DNA of 64,000 nt, taken from NCBI RefSeq assembly GCF_003010965.1, contig NZ_PGGM01000011.1, positions 62,001-126,000 on the forward strand, in the 5' to 3' direction. The notes below the pieces were generated by a model that did no database searches, was not told where the DNA came from, and saw only the letters and a program-made list of their open reading frames with translations. Shown here in pieces: positions 44,303-52,884 of the stretch (position 1 is the stretch's first letter; the number at the start of each line of letters is the position of its first letter). Made by a program: the position numbers and the translations under genes. The stretch comes from Phyllobacterium sophorae (GTDB lineage Bacteria > Pseudomonadota > Alphaproteobacteria > Rhizobiales > Rhizobiaceae).

Positions 44303-44578
44303 GGGTAGCCTGTTAAGCCAGGAGGCGAAGCGGTGATCAAGTGCAGATACCATTCCGATGATGTCGTGCGCGACGGCATCGCCTCTCTGGCCGAGCCTTT
44401 GGATCTCTCGAACGCCTGGATGCCTCAAACCGAACAAAGTCCGAATTTCGGGCTTGACGGGGCGCGCATCGAGACCGTCCCCGTCACTGATCCAATCGCC
44501 TCTGGTCATATGCGGTAACCGTCGAACCAATCCTGCGCGGGCGATATGCTCTGCGTTCAAACCGATCATGGAAGCAAC

Positions 44579-45097
44579 ATGGAACAGACTCTCAAATCAC
44601 GCCGGACAGCTCCGCTGAAAACGCCGACAGGCTTATCCGAGGACGCAGTCAAGGATATATCCGCCGCGGCCACGACGCTTCTGGCCGACATTTTCGCTCT
44701 CTATCTGAAGACAAAAAACTTTCATTGGCACATGTCCGGTTCGCACTTTCGTGACTATCACCGAATGCTTGATGATCAGGGCGAGCAACTGTTTGGCATC
44801 ACAGATCCCCTCGCCGAAAGGGTGCGGAAGCTGGGCGGCGTAACGCTGAAGTCGATCGGCGACATCGCTCGTCACCAGCGTATCAGGGACAATGATGCGG
44901 ATTTTGTGCACGCACATGGAATGCTCGCCGAGCTCAGGGAAGACAACGGCGAACTGGTCGCGAGCATGCGATCGCTGCATGCTCTTTGCGACGAACATGG
45001 CGACGTTGCGACCGCGAGCCTGCTCGAGAACTGGATCGATGAAGCGGAGCAGCGGATCTGGTTTCTGTTCGAGACGCTCCGGGGAACAAACGCTTAA
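44579..45097 (+). CDS. dps: Dps family DNA-binding ferritin-like protein
   Basis: A 172-residue ferritin-like protein. The ferroxidase-site residues are in NFHWHMSGSHFRDYH (about 47-61) and DDQGEQLFG (65-72), followed by the long helices of the Dps fold. The N-terminus (about 1-25) is basic (KSRRTAP) and may bind DNA. Dps stores iron as a ferric core using peroxide and shields DNA. Start 44579 has GGAAG upstream. Iron-related, but it lies 30 kb from the siderophore cluster and I see no TGA-N9-TCA motif in front of it. Confidence 0.92.
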   Translation: MEQTLKSRRTAPLKTPTGLSEDAVKDISAAATTLLADIFALYLKTKNFHWHMSGSHFRDYHRMLDDQGEQLFGITDPLAERVRKLGGVTLKSIGDIARHQRIRDNDADFVHAHGMLAELREDNGELVASMRSLHALCDEHGDVATASLLENWIDEAEQRIWFLFETLRGTNA

Positions 45098-45419
45098 TTG
45101 GCGTGTAGAGCCATTTGGCGCTCGAACAAAGCAGCCCATTCCTGATGCCCAAAGGATGAGCCAGCGGCAAGTGGCCTATGCGATCCATAAGATCAACGTG
45201 TTCCAATTTTGGCGATCACGCGCGGCCGCCGGCCTGCGCGTGGTCGTCCTGCCTTCGGGAGAGGGTGGTTGATCTCGGTCTTCTGAAGCGCATGGGCGAA
45301 ATCCCATACGAATGTACAAATTCGATTTCCTACGACAATTCGCCCGTCACGTTACTGGCTACTGTCACCTTGGCGCTTCGCCTGTGGAGCTCCCGCCATT
45401 TCGCATGAAGGAATCGGTC
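45098..45419. other. Intergenic region
   Basis: About 320 bp after dps. No gene supported; short frames lack ribosome-binding sites and family resemblance. Nothing notable such as a strong terminator is visible. Confidence 0.4.
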
Positions 45420-45824
45420 ATGGACGAACACTTTCCGTCACGCCTTGGCTGGCACTACGAGCACTGCACTCGCGCTGACGTTTTCCGGTGTCTTGCCATG
45501 GGCCGCAAATGTTTCGGAGCCGCCCGTGCCGGTCCTACCCGGCAGCTGGCAGTTCTTCACGCCGGATGAAGCGATGACGGTCGAGGCGACCGTTGACTGT
45601 TCATTCCCGCCGACGACCTCAGCATTGGCGGCAAGGAGGCGGGATGCGCTGTTTACATCGACCGGCAGCTAGCCGGTTCCTACGGCAACTCAAGCCGCCT
45701 TTATACCAAGGGACCGTTCATCAAGGGATTGCCGACCCAAGGTTATCAGGGCGAAGCCACACCTCTACCGCCGCGGCATCAAACGGCGCGAGAGGAACCT
45801 GAACACCGACCTGCCATTGTATGA
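45420..45824 (+). pseudogene. Broken gluconate 2-dehydrogenase subunit 3-family gene
   Basis: Three frames must be joined to make the protein. ATG 45420 starts MDEHFPSR; after a shift near 45445 a second frame has PVLPGSWQFFTPDEAMTVEA; after a shift near 45598 a third has FIPADDLSIGGKEAGCAVYI, then DRQLAGSYGN, GPFIKGLPTQGYQ and a TGA at 45822. This is the sequence order of the gluconate 2-dehydrogenase small (subunit 3) family, which exports with a Tat signal and supports a flavoprotein dehydrogenase. Two frameshifts and an early stop relative to full length (about 200-250 residues) make it a pseudogene. No large-subunit gene is adjacent. Confidence 0.7.
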
Positions 45825-45845
45825 CGACAGACCTCCCAATCCTAT

Positions 45846-46712
45846 TTATTTAAATGCTTCGACTGCGCTTGCGGTAGCGTTCCACAATCTCCGCTGCGCT
45901 CCGACATCGCCACCTGATGCTGCCGGAACAAGGGGCGCAGCGTCCTTGACTGAGAAATATCCTCCGGAAACACTGGCAAATCTTGGCTGCGTGGCGAGCG
46001 CGACAATGATCCCTGCACCACGGTTGGGATCGCCGATGCGCAGGAAATTGAGGAGACGCTCAAGCGGCGCGGCAAAAGAGAGTTCGCGTCCAAGTCCCGT
46101 GACATTAAAACCAGGATCGAGACAGTTAGCCGTCACCCCGGAAGATGCAAGCCGGCGCGACAACTCGATTGAAAACATGATGTCCATCAATTTAGTTCGC
46201 CCATAAATCACCGAAGACCCCAAGCGGGTGAAGGGGCTGGTGTCGTACAGGTCAATATCAGGATTGAGACCGCGGGAGCGGCGAGACGCCTCGGAGGCAA
46301 CCGTCACGATCCTGGATGGGACCGACGCCACAAGACGCTGACTCAACAATGCTGTCAGGAGCCAAGGAGCCAGATAGTTCACGGAAACCATTTCGGAAAA
46401 GCCGTCTGCCGTTACACGCTGCTCAAACGCGTGGATCCCGGCATTGTTGATCAGGACATCAATGCGCTCGTACTTTTCGGCAATAGCACTGGCCGCTTCA
46501 GCAACTGTGGCCAGTCGGGTGAAGTCGGTATAGAAAAAATCGATTGGGGCGTCAGCCACGACCTGAAGAATCTCGCGGCGGGTTGCCTCAGCTTTGATTT
46601 CACTGCGTGCGATAAGCACAAGACGGTAACCCAGAGCTGCAAGAGAGGCAGCAGCTATTCGGCCGATGCCGTTGGTGCCTCCGGTCATCACGATTGTCTT
46701 GGGAGAGAACAT
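45846..46712 (-). CDS. Short-chain dehydrogenase/reductase (retinol-dehydrogenase-like)
   Basis: A 288-residue SDR. TGGTNGIG (10-17) binds NAD(P), LINNAG (88-92) stabilises the sheet, Ser140, Tyr170 and Lys174 (YGRTK) are catalytic. The length and the LDPGFNVTGLGRE segment match the retinol/WW-domain-oxidoreductase-like branch. It is divergent from a MarR regulator at 46798, with a large inverted repeat in the 85-bp gap, so it is a probable target of that regulator. Substrate unknown. Confidence 0.92.
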   Translation of the reverse strand: MFSPKTIVMTGGTNGIGRIAAASLAALGYRLVLIARSEIKAEATRREILQVVADAPIDFFYTDFTRLATVAEAASAIAEKYERIDVLINNAGIHAFEQRVTADGFSEMVSVNYLAPWLLTALLSQRLVASVPSRIVTVASEASRRSRGLNPDIDLYDTSPFTRLGSSVIYGRTKLMDIMFSIELSRRLASSGVTANCLDPGFNVTGLGRELSFAAPLERLLNFLRIGDPNRGAGIIVALATQPRFASVSGGYFSVKDAAPLVPAASGGDVGAQRRLWNATASAVEAFK

Positions 46713-46723
46713 GATTGTTTAAA

Positions 46724-46790
46724 GCCTATATGATGGACTATTATCAATCAAAAAATATCGATGTAATTGATATTTGTCCATCATATAGGC
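46724..46790. promoter_or_regulatory. Nested palindromic operator between SDR and MarR genes
   Basis: A 15-bp arm GCCTATATGATGGAC (46724-46738) is repeated in perfect inverted orientation at 46776-46790. Inside it is a second inverted repeat, TATCAAT (46742-46748) and ATTGATA (46766-46772). Together they fill the 85-bp divergent gap. MarR proteins bind such palindromes; each outer arm could also serve as half of a repressor-bound loop. The symmetry is read directly; MarR binding is inference. Confidence 0.7.
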
Positions 46791-46797
46791 GACGAAA

Positions 46798-47283
46798 ATG
46801 ACAAACAATGGCAAGGGCACTCTGACCGGGAAGCCACCAGAAAAAGCGAAACGCCGTGAAATTATTGTCCGCGAACTAGGTGCGGAACTAGGTGCCCTGA
46901 TTGCGGCGTCGCGCGCCGTAACGTCCGAAGCCGCGGAAAGTCTCGGCCCGGGGGTATCGGCGTCCGCATTCCAGATGCTGCAGTGGCTGCATTCGTTCGG
47001 GCCGACGAAAGCGAGTGGGATCGCCGAAGCGTTGTCCATGGACAGAAGCGTCATCAGCCGACTGGCAAAAGAACTCCGCAAACTTGGCTTGGTCGAGGCC
47101 GGGCCAGATAGCGAGGATGCGCGGAGCATCGTGTACAGAATTGCCGAGCCAGCTCGCGGCAAGGTCGCCGAAGCCATTGCACGAAAGGGCAGTCATTTTG
47201 AGATGCGTATAAGCGGATGGCCAGACGCAGACCTGATGCACCTGACCAGGCTGCTTAGAAGGTTGAACGGGCGAATCTTGTAG
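46798..47283 (+). CDS. MarR family transcriptional regulator
   Basis: A 161-residue winged-helix regulator. The MarR core is visible: FQMLQWLHSFGPTKASGIAE, MDRSVISRLAKELRKLGLVE (recognition helix) and the wing region SEDARSIVYRI. It is divergent from the SDR and probably controls both genes via the nested palindrome upstream of it. Ligand unknown; MarR proteins typically sense phenolics. An unusually long basic N-terminus (about 25 residues) precedes the fold. Confidence 0.9.
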   Translation: MTNNGKGTLTGKPPEKAKRREIIVRELGAELGALIAASRAVTSEAAESLGPGVSASAFQMLQWLHSFGPTKASGIAEALSMDRSVISRLAKELRKLGLVEAGPDSEDARSIVYRIAEPARGKVAEAIARKGSHFEMRISGWPDADLMHLTRLLRRLNGRIL

Positions 47284-47431
47284 GTTGCCCGCGGCCGGCG
47301 GCCAAGAGCGCCAATGGGCCTTCGCCGGTCTGCAGCAGTCATGCGCGCTTCCAACGCGACTAGGCGGTCGTTGATGCGGTTCGCGTTCGGAACAGTGTCA
47401 GGCAAATCTGCTGCGAAATCTGCTTGTCGCT

Positions 47432-47737
47432 CTAGTAAAATCTCGGGATCGGGCCGACTTGTTCTGTCTGATCGGGCAATTCAACGAAGATTTCGTCGAC
47501 GTAACACCACCCCCAGCCTTCAGGCGGGTCGTAGCCCTCAATAATCGGGTGTTTCGTCGCATGAAAGTGCGCGGTGGCATGTCTACCGGGGGACTGATCG
47601 CAACAACCTACATGGCCGCATTCACGGCACAAGCGCAGATGGACCCAGGCCTGTCCCTCTGCCAGACATTCCTCACACCCAAGTGTCCCGGGCCGAACTG
47701 TCCGCACTGATGTCACGTGGCTGCAAGAATGTACCAT
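47432..47737 (-). CDS. UBP-type zinc finger protein
   Basis: A 101-residue protein with the zf-UBP pattern: Cys and His ligands in CSHVTSVRT, GCEECLAEGQAWVHLRLC, CGHVGCCDQSPGRHATAHFH and H-x3-HP. In bacteria small zf-UBP proteins commonly lie next to two-component genes, as here; their function is unclear. Start 47737 has AAAGGAA about seven bases upstream and gives the normal length; a longer frame would add 44 residues overlapping the receiver gene. Third gene of the run FixJ, receiver, zf-UBP. Confidence 0.82.
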   Translation of the reverse strand: MVHSCSHVTSVRTVRPGTLGCEECLAEGQAWVHLRLCRECGHVGCCDQSPGRHATAHFHATKHPIIEGYDPPEGWGWCYVDEIFVELPDQTEQVGPIPRFY

Positions 47738-47759
47738 TAGCGATTCCTTTCCGATCAAA

Positions 47760-48137
47760 TCAGCTTGAGAGCGCCTGCTCAATGCAGGACGCCAAAACTT
47801 CAGCTTCAAAGGGTTTCTGTAAGACGCAAACGTCTTGCCCAACGCGCTGCCGTACGACTTCTTCGGCAAAAGCAGTTATGAAAATGAACGGAATCTTGCT
47901 CTCGCAAGACTGAAGGCGCATAAAGAGATCAATTCCGCTCATTCCCTGCATGTGGACATCTGAGACAATGCACGATGTTCTCATTGCAAACTCTGAATCG
48001 AGAAACTCCTCCGCCGAGACAAAAGTCTGAACCGAGAAACCCAGCGACCTCAACAGGCTGCTCGTCGCACGTCGAACCGTCGCTTCATCGTCAATGATAG
48101 ATACGAATTCCACCCTGGGTAGACCAATCTCCGGCAA
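47760..48137 (-). CDS. Single-domain response regulator
   Basis: A 125-residue receiver domain. Phosphorylation chemistry is visible: acidic pair IIDDE, phospho-acceptor Asp in IVSDVHM (about residue 60) and Lys in VLQKPF (about 108). There is no output domain, so it acts as a phosphorelay or phosphate sink. No ATG is available near the start; the TTG at 48137 or a GTG at 48113 is likely, both without a strong ribosome-binding site. Lies between a FixJ-like regulator and a zf-UBP gene on the same strand. Confidence 0.85.
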   Translation of the reverse strand: MPEIGLPRVEFVSIIDDEATVRRATSSLLRSLGFSVQTFVSAEEFLDSEFAMRTSCIVSDVHMQGMSGIDLFMRLQSCESKIPFIFITAFAEEVVRQRVGQDVCVLQKPFEAEVLASCIEQALSS

Positions 48138-48206
48138 GCCGGCGTGTTTGAAGTTTGTTGTATTATGCCTTCTGACGGAGCGATTTGAAATTATACGGTA
48201 GTTTAC

Positions 48207-48836
48207 TCAGCGTAGATTTTCGGAAGAGCTGATATCCAAGGACTCTGCCATTTTGACCAGGTCCGCGAATGTTTTCGCCATCATTTTCCTGGTGATCTTG
48301 CCCCGATGAATCTTGACCGTAATCTCGCTCAGCCCGAGTTCACCTGCGATCTGCTTGTTCATAAGCCCGGAGGTGGCCATGATCATGATTTGCTTTTCAC
48401 GGGTTGAAAGGCGTTGATAACGCTCCTTCAATTCATGCAATGACCGACCCGATGTTCGAGCGCGACGGTTTTTCTCCGCCGCGGCCGCAACGGCATCCAG
48501 GATGTCCTGGTCTCGAAATGGCTTGGCAAGAAAGTCAGCAGCGCCAGCTTTCATGGCGCGGACGGTCATTGGGATGTCGCCATGGCCGGTTATAAATATC
48601 ACCGGAAGTTTCACATCCATATCCGCCAATTTTTGTTGGAAGTCCAATCCACTGAGGAATGGCAAGCGAACATCCAGAATGAGGCAATTTGCCTCCTGCA
48701 AGGCGGGATCGTCATAGAGTTCCTGGGCAGTGGCGAAGGCCTTCACGCGATATCCGACTGAGCGGAGCAGGGTGCTCAAAGCTTTACGGACGAGTTCTTC
48801 GTCATCCACGACGAAAACCAACGGACTCTCTGACAT
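48207..48836 (-). CDS. FixJ/NarL family two-component response regulator
   Basis: A 209-residue regulator with an N-terminal receiver (VVDDE, acceptor Asp in LILDVRLP, Lys in FLAKPF) and a C-terminal LuxR-type helix-turn-helix (LSTREKQIMIMATSGLMNKQ, then AGELGLSEITVKIHRG). This is the FixJ architecture, partner of FixL-like PAS kinases such as the one at 35732-37699. The ATG at 48836 is chosen; a TTG five codons earlier is possible. It is divergent from an AraC gene at 49091. Partner kinase and targets are unknown. Confidence 0.92.
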   Translation of the reverse strand: MSESPLVFVVDDEELVRKALSTLLRSVGYRVKAFATAQELYDDPALQEANCLILDVRLPFLSGLDFQQKLADMDVKLPVIFITGHGDIPMTVRAMKAGAADFLAKPFRDQDILDAVAAAAEKNRRARTSGRSLHELKERYQRLSTREKQIMIMATSGLMNKQIAGELGLSEITVKIHRGKITRKMMAKTFADLVKMAESLDISSSENLR

Positions 48837-49090
48837 ATGCACGCTTTTCAATGGATAGCTTCAGCTGTCGGCTTGTAGTTTGATCACGCGTTCGGCGCGC
48901 AATTGCAATCTAAGTTTGTCAATCAATCAGGATAATCAGCTGCGGCCCTGTGAGCAAGTATACCCGGGTATGTTTTCGCAAAACCCAAGTGTGCGAAAAG
49001 CCAATTACAGTACGATTTTCCAAATGCGACGGCGTCTTCAAAATCAACCTTGCAATCACGAATCCCGTGGGTTCCATAAGGAGATCGAAG

Positions 49091-49732
49091 ATGTCAGTCA
49101 CTGCGCTAGCAATTCGCGGAAATAGTCAGCCCCGCCTCGATATAATCAAATTGAACCACGCAGCCTCAAGCGAAGTTTCCGAACTACTGCTCAGCGCTAT
49201 GACTTGTATTGAAAACGATGAGGCAATCGCTCTCGATTTCGTAAAAAAAGCCTCCAGGCTTCTTCGTCCTCACTATGTCATCTCTGATGCCGGGGTAACG
49301 CGAGATCCTACGATCGCTATCGGCGGGCTCGCTCCCTGGCAGATCAATCGCCTAAAAACATACATTGCTGAGCGAATATCCTCGCAGATTTCTCTTCATG
49401 AGCTTGCGCGTCTCGTGAAGCTCAGCACCAGCTATTTTTCATCCGCTTTCAAGGCCAGTATCGGATTGTCGCCCCATAACTATATTGTCGCCCAGCGTGT
49501 AGAGTTTGCCAAACACCTGATGCTGAACACCGACGCGCCTCTATGTGAAATCGCGTTGGACTGCGGGCTGGCAGATCAGGCGCATCTCTCCCGAGTATTT
49601 CGACGTTTGACCGGCGCGACCCCGAGCGCCTGGAGGCGTTTCGTAAAACAACCGGCAGCCATCATCCCAACCAATAATGTTGAACATCGTGACGTTACTG
49701 TTCACTCTATCGATACAATGCGTGTTCAGTAA
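49091..49732 (+). CDS. AraC family transcriptional regulator (short)
   Basis: A 213-residue AraC protein with a short, weakly conserved N-terminal part and the two HTH motifs (ISLHELARLVKLSTSYFSSA and EIALDCGLADQAHLSRVF). An AAGGAG site at 49078-49083 fixes the start at ATG 49091; an upstream frame is unlikely coding. The recognition region is close to the AraC proteins at 38-40 kb. It lies 75 bp before the ring-cleaving dioxygenase gene on the same strand and may regulate the module 49808-52344. Confidence 0.88.
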   Translation: MSVTALAIRGNSQPRLDIIKLNHAASSEVSELLLSAMTCIENDEAIALDFVKKASRLLRPHYVISDAGVTRDPTIAIGGLAPWQINRLKTYIAERISSQISLHELARLVKLSTSYFSSAFKASIGLSPHNYIVAQRVEFAKHLMLNTDAPLCEIALDCGLADQAHLSRVFRRLTGATPSAWRRFVKQPAAIIPTNNVEHRDVTVHSIDTMRVQ

Positions 49733-49807
49733 CGAGCCTTTTGCGAAGCGAACAATCGGCCCATCTACCTCCCATGGAAAACCTTGGCAACAATATAGGA
49801 GCTTTCG

Positions 49808-50740
49808 ATGCTTAATCAGATCCAGGGCCTGCACCACGTAACGTCAATGGCAGCCGATGCTCGCACGAACAACCGCTTCTTTACCGATGCGTTGGGGCTG
49901 CGACGCGTCAAGAAAACGGTGAACTTCGATTCACCTGACGTCTACCATCTCTACTACGGCGACGAGACCGGATCGCCCGGATCGATAATGACATATTTTC
50001 CTTTTCCGCATATAGGCCCGGGCCGCCATGGCACCGGGGAAGTCGGGACAACGGTTTTCTCGGTCCCTGAAGGTGCACTTGGGTTCTGGAGTGACCGCCT
50101 AGCCAATCTCAAAGTTGACGGATTGAAGCCGAGCGAGACATTCGGCGAGAAGCGTCTTGAATTTGCCGGACCCGATGGTGACGGATTCGCACTGGTTGAG
50201 GTTAAGGACGATGCTCGGCCAGCATGGACGCACGGTGGTGTAAGCCAGGACCATGCCATTCGCGGTTTTCACTCGGTCACGATGCGTCTTCGCGATGAAG
50301 GTTCGACATGCGAGCTTCTGAAGTTCATGGGCTATGAGATCCAGGACGAAAAAGACGGCGTCAAGCGCTTTACAAAGCCGAACGGCAACGGAGCCCATCT
50401 AATCGATGTCGAAACAATGCCGAATATCTCAAGCGCGCTCCAAGGTGCGGGTTCCGTCCACCATGTCGCCTTTGCGGTCGACGATCGCGCAAAACAACTT
50501 GAGGTACGAAAGGCGTTACTGGACACAGGATATCAGGTCACGCCCGTGATCGACCGTGACTATTTCTGGGCGATCTATTTCCGCACGCCGGGCGGGATTC
50601 TCTTTGAAATCGCAACAAATGAGCCAGGCTTCAATCGAGATGAAGATACGGCGCATTTGGGAGAAGCGCTGAAGCTACCGCGTCAGCACGAACATCTTAG
50701 AGCCGCCATCGAGGAACATCTCGAGCCGCTCGAAGCATAG
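49808..50740 (+). CDS. VOC-type ring-cleaving dioxygenase (MhqO-like)
   Basis: A 310-residue protein with four VOC modules in two domains (about 5-150 and 155-310). The opening GLHHVTSMAADARTNNRFF, the central HSVTMRLRDEG and VHHVAFAVDD segments match the MhqO/PcpA-like extradiol dioxygenase family, and His ligands for Fe(II) are in HH and at the second-domain start. MhqO cleaves hydroquinone/catechol rings in quinone resistance. A GGAG site lies seven bases upstream. The MhqD-like hydrolase follows at 50756, matching the mhq pair of Bacillus. Confidence 0.92.
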   Translation: MLNQIQGLHHVTSMAADARTNNRFFTDALGLRRVKKTVNFDSPDVYHLYYGDETGSPGSIMTYFPFPHIGPGRHGTGEVGTTVFSVPEGALGFWSDRLANLKVDGLKPSETFGEKRLEFAGPDGDGFALVEVKDDARPAWTHGGVSQDHAIRGFHSVTMRLRDEGSTCELLKFMGYEIQDEKDGVKRFTKPNGNGAHLIDVETMPNISSALQGAGSVHHVAFAVDDRAKQLEVRKALLDTGYQVTPVIDRDYFWAIYFRTPGGILFEIATNEPGFNRDEDTAHLGEALKLPRQHEHLRAAIEEHLEPLEA

Positions 50741-50755
50741 GCACGGAGCAATTTC

Positions 50756-51364
50756 ATGACCGAGAGTGAGTATGTGCGTCGGATACGTTCCGGCGCATCG
50801 GGAAAGCCCGTGTTTTTTGTTTTTCACGGAACAGGCGGAAACGAAAACCAGTTCTTTGAATTCGGCAGTCAACTGCTTCCGGACGCCACCGTTGTCGCAC
50901 CCCGTGGCGATGTCTCCGAAAACGGTGCCCCGCGTTTTTTCAAAAGAACTGCCGAGGGGATATACGACATGGAGGACCTCCAGCGCGCGACTTCCAAGAT
51001 GGTCGCGTTCGTAAATGACATCGCGCAGGCACATCAGGCATCTGCCATTATTGGGTTGGGGTTTTCTAACGGCGCAAACATTCTCGCCAATGTGCTCATT
51101 CAAGAAGGGGTGTTTGATGCGGCGGTGCTTATGCATCCGCTCATTCCATTCCGGCCGGCTCCAAACGCCGCACTTGCCGGGCGACGAATACTCATTACCG
51201 CTGGTAAACGGGATCCGATAAGCCCTGTCGCATTGACGCTTGCTCTGGAGACCTATTTTTCCAAACAGAATGCTTCTGTCTCAACCGAGTGGCATTCAGG
51301 GGGGCATGAAATTCAATCAAATGAGGTCGATGCCATCAGGGCATTCCTTCTTCCGTACTTGTAG
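50756..51364 (+). CDS. Alpha/beta hydrolase, MhqD-like carboxylesterase
   Basis: A 202-residue hydrolase of the YpfH/MhqD group (carboxylesterase/phospholipase type). FHGTGGNENQFFEF is the oxyanion segment, the nucleophile Ser is in GLGFSNGANIL, and the charge relay Asp and His are in AGKRDPISP and SGGHEIQ. It starts 15 bp after the dioxygenase gene stop with a GGAG site, so the two are one operon. In Bacillus MhqD works with MhqO in quinone/catechol resistance; the same role is inferred here. Confidence 0.9.
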   Translation: MTESEYVRRIRSGASGKPVFFVFHGTGGNENQFFEFGSQLLPDATVVAPRGDVSENGAPRFFKRTAEGIYDMEDLQRATSKMVAFVNDIAQAHQASAIIGLGFSNGANILANVLIQEGVFDAAVLMHPLIPFRPAPNAALAGRRILITAGKRDPISPVALTLALETYFSKQNASVSTEWHSGGHEIQSNEVDAIRAFLLPYL

Positions 51365-51477
51365 GTGAATTCCTTTAGCGGCCACCGGGCAGACCCTCTG
51401 TCAGAAGAGGGCAGGGGTTCTGTGTTGAGAAGATGAATTTCGGTGGCTCCTCTGTCATCGACCAAACGAGTTGAGAA

Positions 51478-52344
51478 ATGACAAAATCTGAAGATTTCTA
51501 CAGTTTCCGTCACGGCCAGTTCGGAATTACCGTGCTAACAGATGGTTACATCAAGCTGGGCGGAGAAATCTTCGCACCGGAAGCTAATCCCGAAGAGCGC
51601 GAGGCGATCTTGCTTAGCCTGGGCGGCGGCAACGGCAGCGCACATGCTCAATCAAACATACCCCTGATCGATACCGGCACCGAATTCATTCTGGTTGATG
51701 TCGGGGCGGGCGATCGCTTTCAGCCTTCCGAAGGAAAGTTGGAAGAGAACCTGTCTGATGTCGGAGTTGAACCCCAAGAAATCACGATGGTTGTGATATC
51801 GCACGCGCATCCGGATCATCTGTGGGGCATGGTCAAGCACGACGGATCGCTGCGCTTTCCAAATGCAAGGTATTTCATCAGCAGGGAAGAATGGGACTTC
51901 TGGATGGGTGATCGAGGTGAGAACTTGCCGGAGTCGTTGCAGCCATTTGTCGCTGGAGCAAGGCGGGACCTGCAGGCCATTTCAGATCGCGTAACACTGG
52001 TTGACGACGGGGACGAAATTGTGCCCGGCTTACGGGTTCTTGCTACGCCGGGGCACACTGCGGGACATATTTCTCTTGAACTTGAAGGGGACAATCCGCT
52101 GATCATAACTGTGGACGCTTCCGCAAGTGAAGTTGTGTCCATGCAGCATCCCGAGTGGAGCTTTGGTTTCGATATGGATCCAAAAACAGCCGTCAAAACC
52201 AGGCGTATTCTTCTCGATCAGGCGGTGTCCAAGGACGCCAAACTACTTGGGTTTCATTGGACCTACCCGGGAGTTGGCCGTATTGAGAGAAACGGAAATG
52301 CCTATCGCTTCCTTGCTGTTGCAACTCCGCGTGTCGAAACATGA
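51478..52344 (+). CDS. Metallo-beta-lactamase-fold hydrolase
   Basis: A 288-residue MBL-fold protein without an obvious signal peptide. The zinc-binding motif is SHAHPDHLWG, with GHTAGHIS and a later TVDASASE segment; the HWTYPGVG near the C-terminus holds the last histidine. It belongs to the same subgroup as the exported protein at 41443. It follows the MhqO-MhqD pair on the same strand after 113 bp and may be part of the same regulon. Substrate unknown (lactone, ester or glutathione conjugate are family options). Confidence 0.9.
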   Translation: MTKSEDFYSFRHGQFGITVLTDGYIKLGGEIFAPEANPEEREAILLSLGGGNGSAHAQSNIPLIDTGTEFILVDVGAGDRFQPSEGKLEENLSDVGVEPQEITMVVISHAHPDHLWGMVKHDGSLRFPNARYFISREEWDFWMGDRGENLPESLQPFVAGARRDLQAISDRVTLVDDGDEIVPGLRVLATPGHTAGHISLELEGDNPLIITVDASASEVVSMQHPEWSFGFDMDPKTAVKTRRILLDQAVSKDAKLLGFHWTYPGVGRIERNGNAYRFLAVATPRVET

Positions 52345-52407
52345 GCGGCCCGCAAGTGGTGACATCTCTCGCATCAAACTGCAACAAAAGCATAGGAGCT
52401 CTTCAAC

Positions 52408-52721
52408 ATGACCGATACAAAGTTGATGACCGATCACAAAGAAATAAGGGAGTGGGCCGCTGGTCTCTCGGGCGTGCCCGTGATAATCGATCCGGCGGAA
52501 TTGATCGGAAGTAACGTTTCGGTACTTCTATCCAATTTGGTCGGAAGGCCTACGAGGATGACGATGATCAAGGAGCGGATCGCCCCTCGGATTTTGGAAG
52601 GCCGCGTATTGTTGAGTGGGAAGAATGGTTTGCCATTTTCGATGCCGAAGGGTTGGCCTTGATCGTGGCCGAGGACCTGCCTGGTCAGCATGACGAATTC
52701 CATGAAATCGTGCGCAGATAA
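52408..52721 (+). pseudogene. Frameshifted small hypothetical protein gene
   Basis: A GGAG site precedes ATG 52408, and the first frame reads MTDTKLMTDHKEIREWAAG. From about 52515 the correct continuation is in another frame, giving RKAYEDDDDQG, then RIVEWEEWFAIFDAEGLALI and a stop at 52719-52721. The joined sequence (about 100 residues) fits a small rhizobial protein family with DHKEIREWA at the start and WEEWFAIFD near the end. A single-base frameshift near 52510 is the simplest reason; a sequencing error cannot be ruled out. Confidence 0.55.
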
Positions 52722-52884
52722 GCGCGTCGTTGTCTAGCCGATCAGCCTACCATGGTTCGTCGCCATGGCAGGCCGAGTAAATCGCGGCAATCTAGTGAAC
52801 CACTTGGCAATTGGCACGTCACCAGACAGGTCGCAATGGTCTGTGCTTAGAAGGTGACGCCGGAAAAGGTGAGAGCCGCGATCG

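Noticed and set aside
47193-47405. Short minus-strand frame after the zf-UBP gene with a SlyX-like start
   Set aside because: The first 25 residues look plausible but the rest does not, it overlaps the MarR gene end and has no ribosome-binding site.
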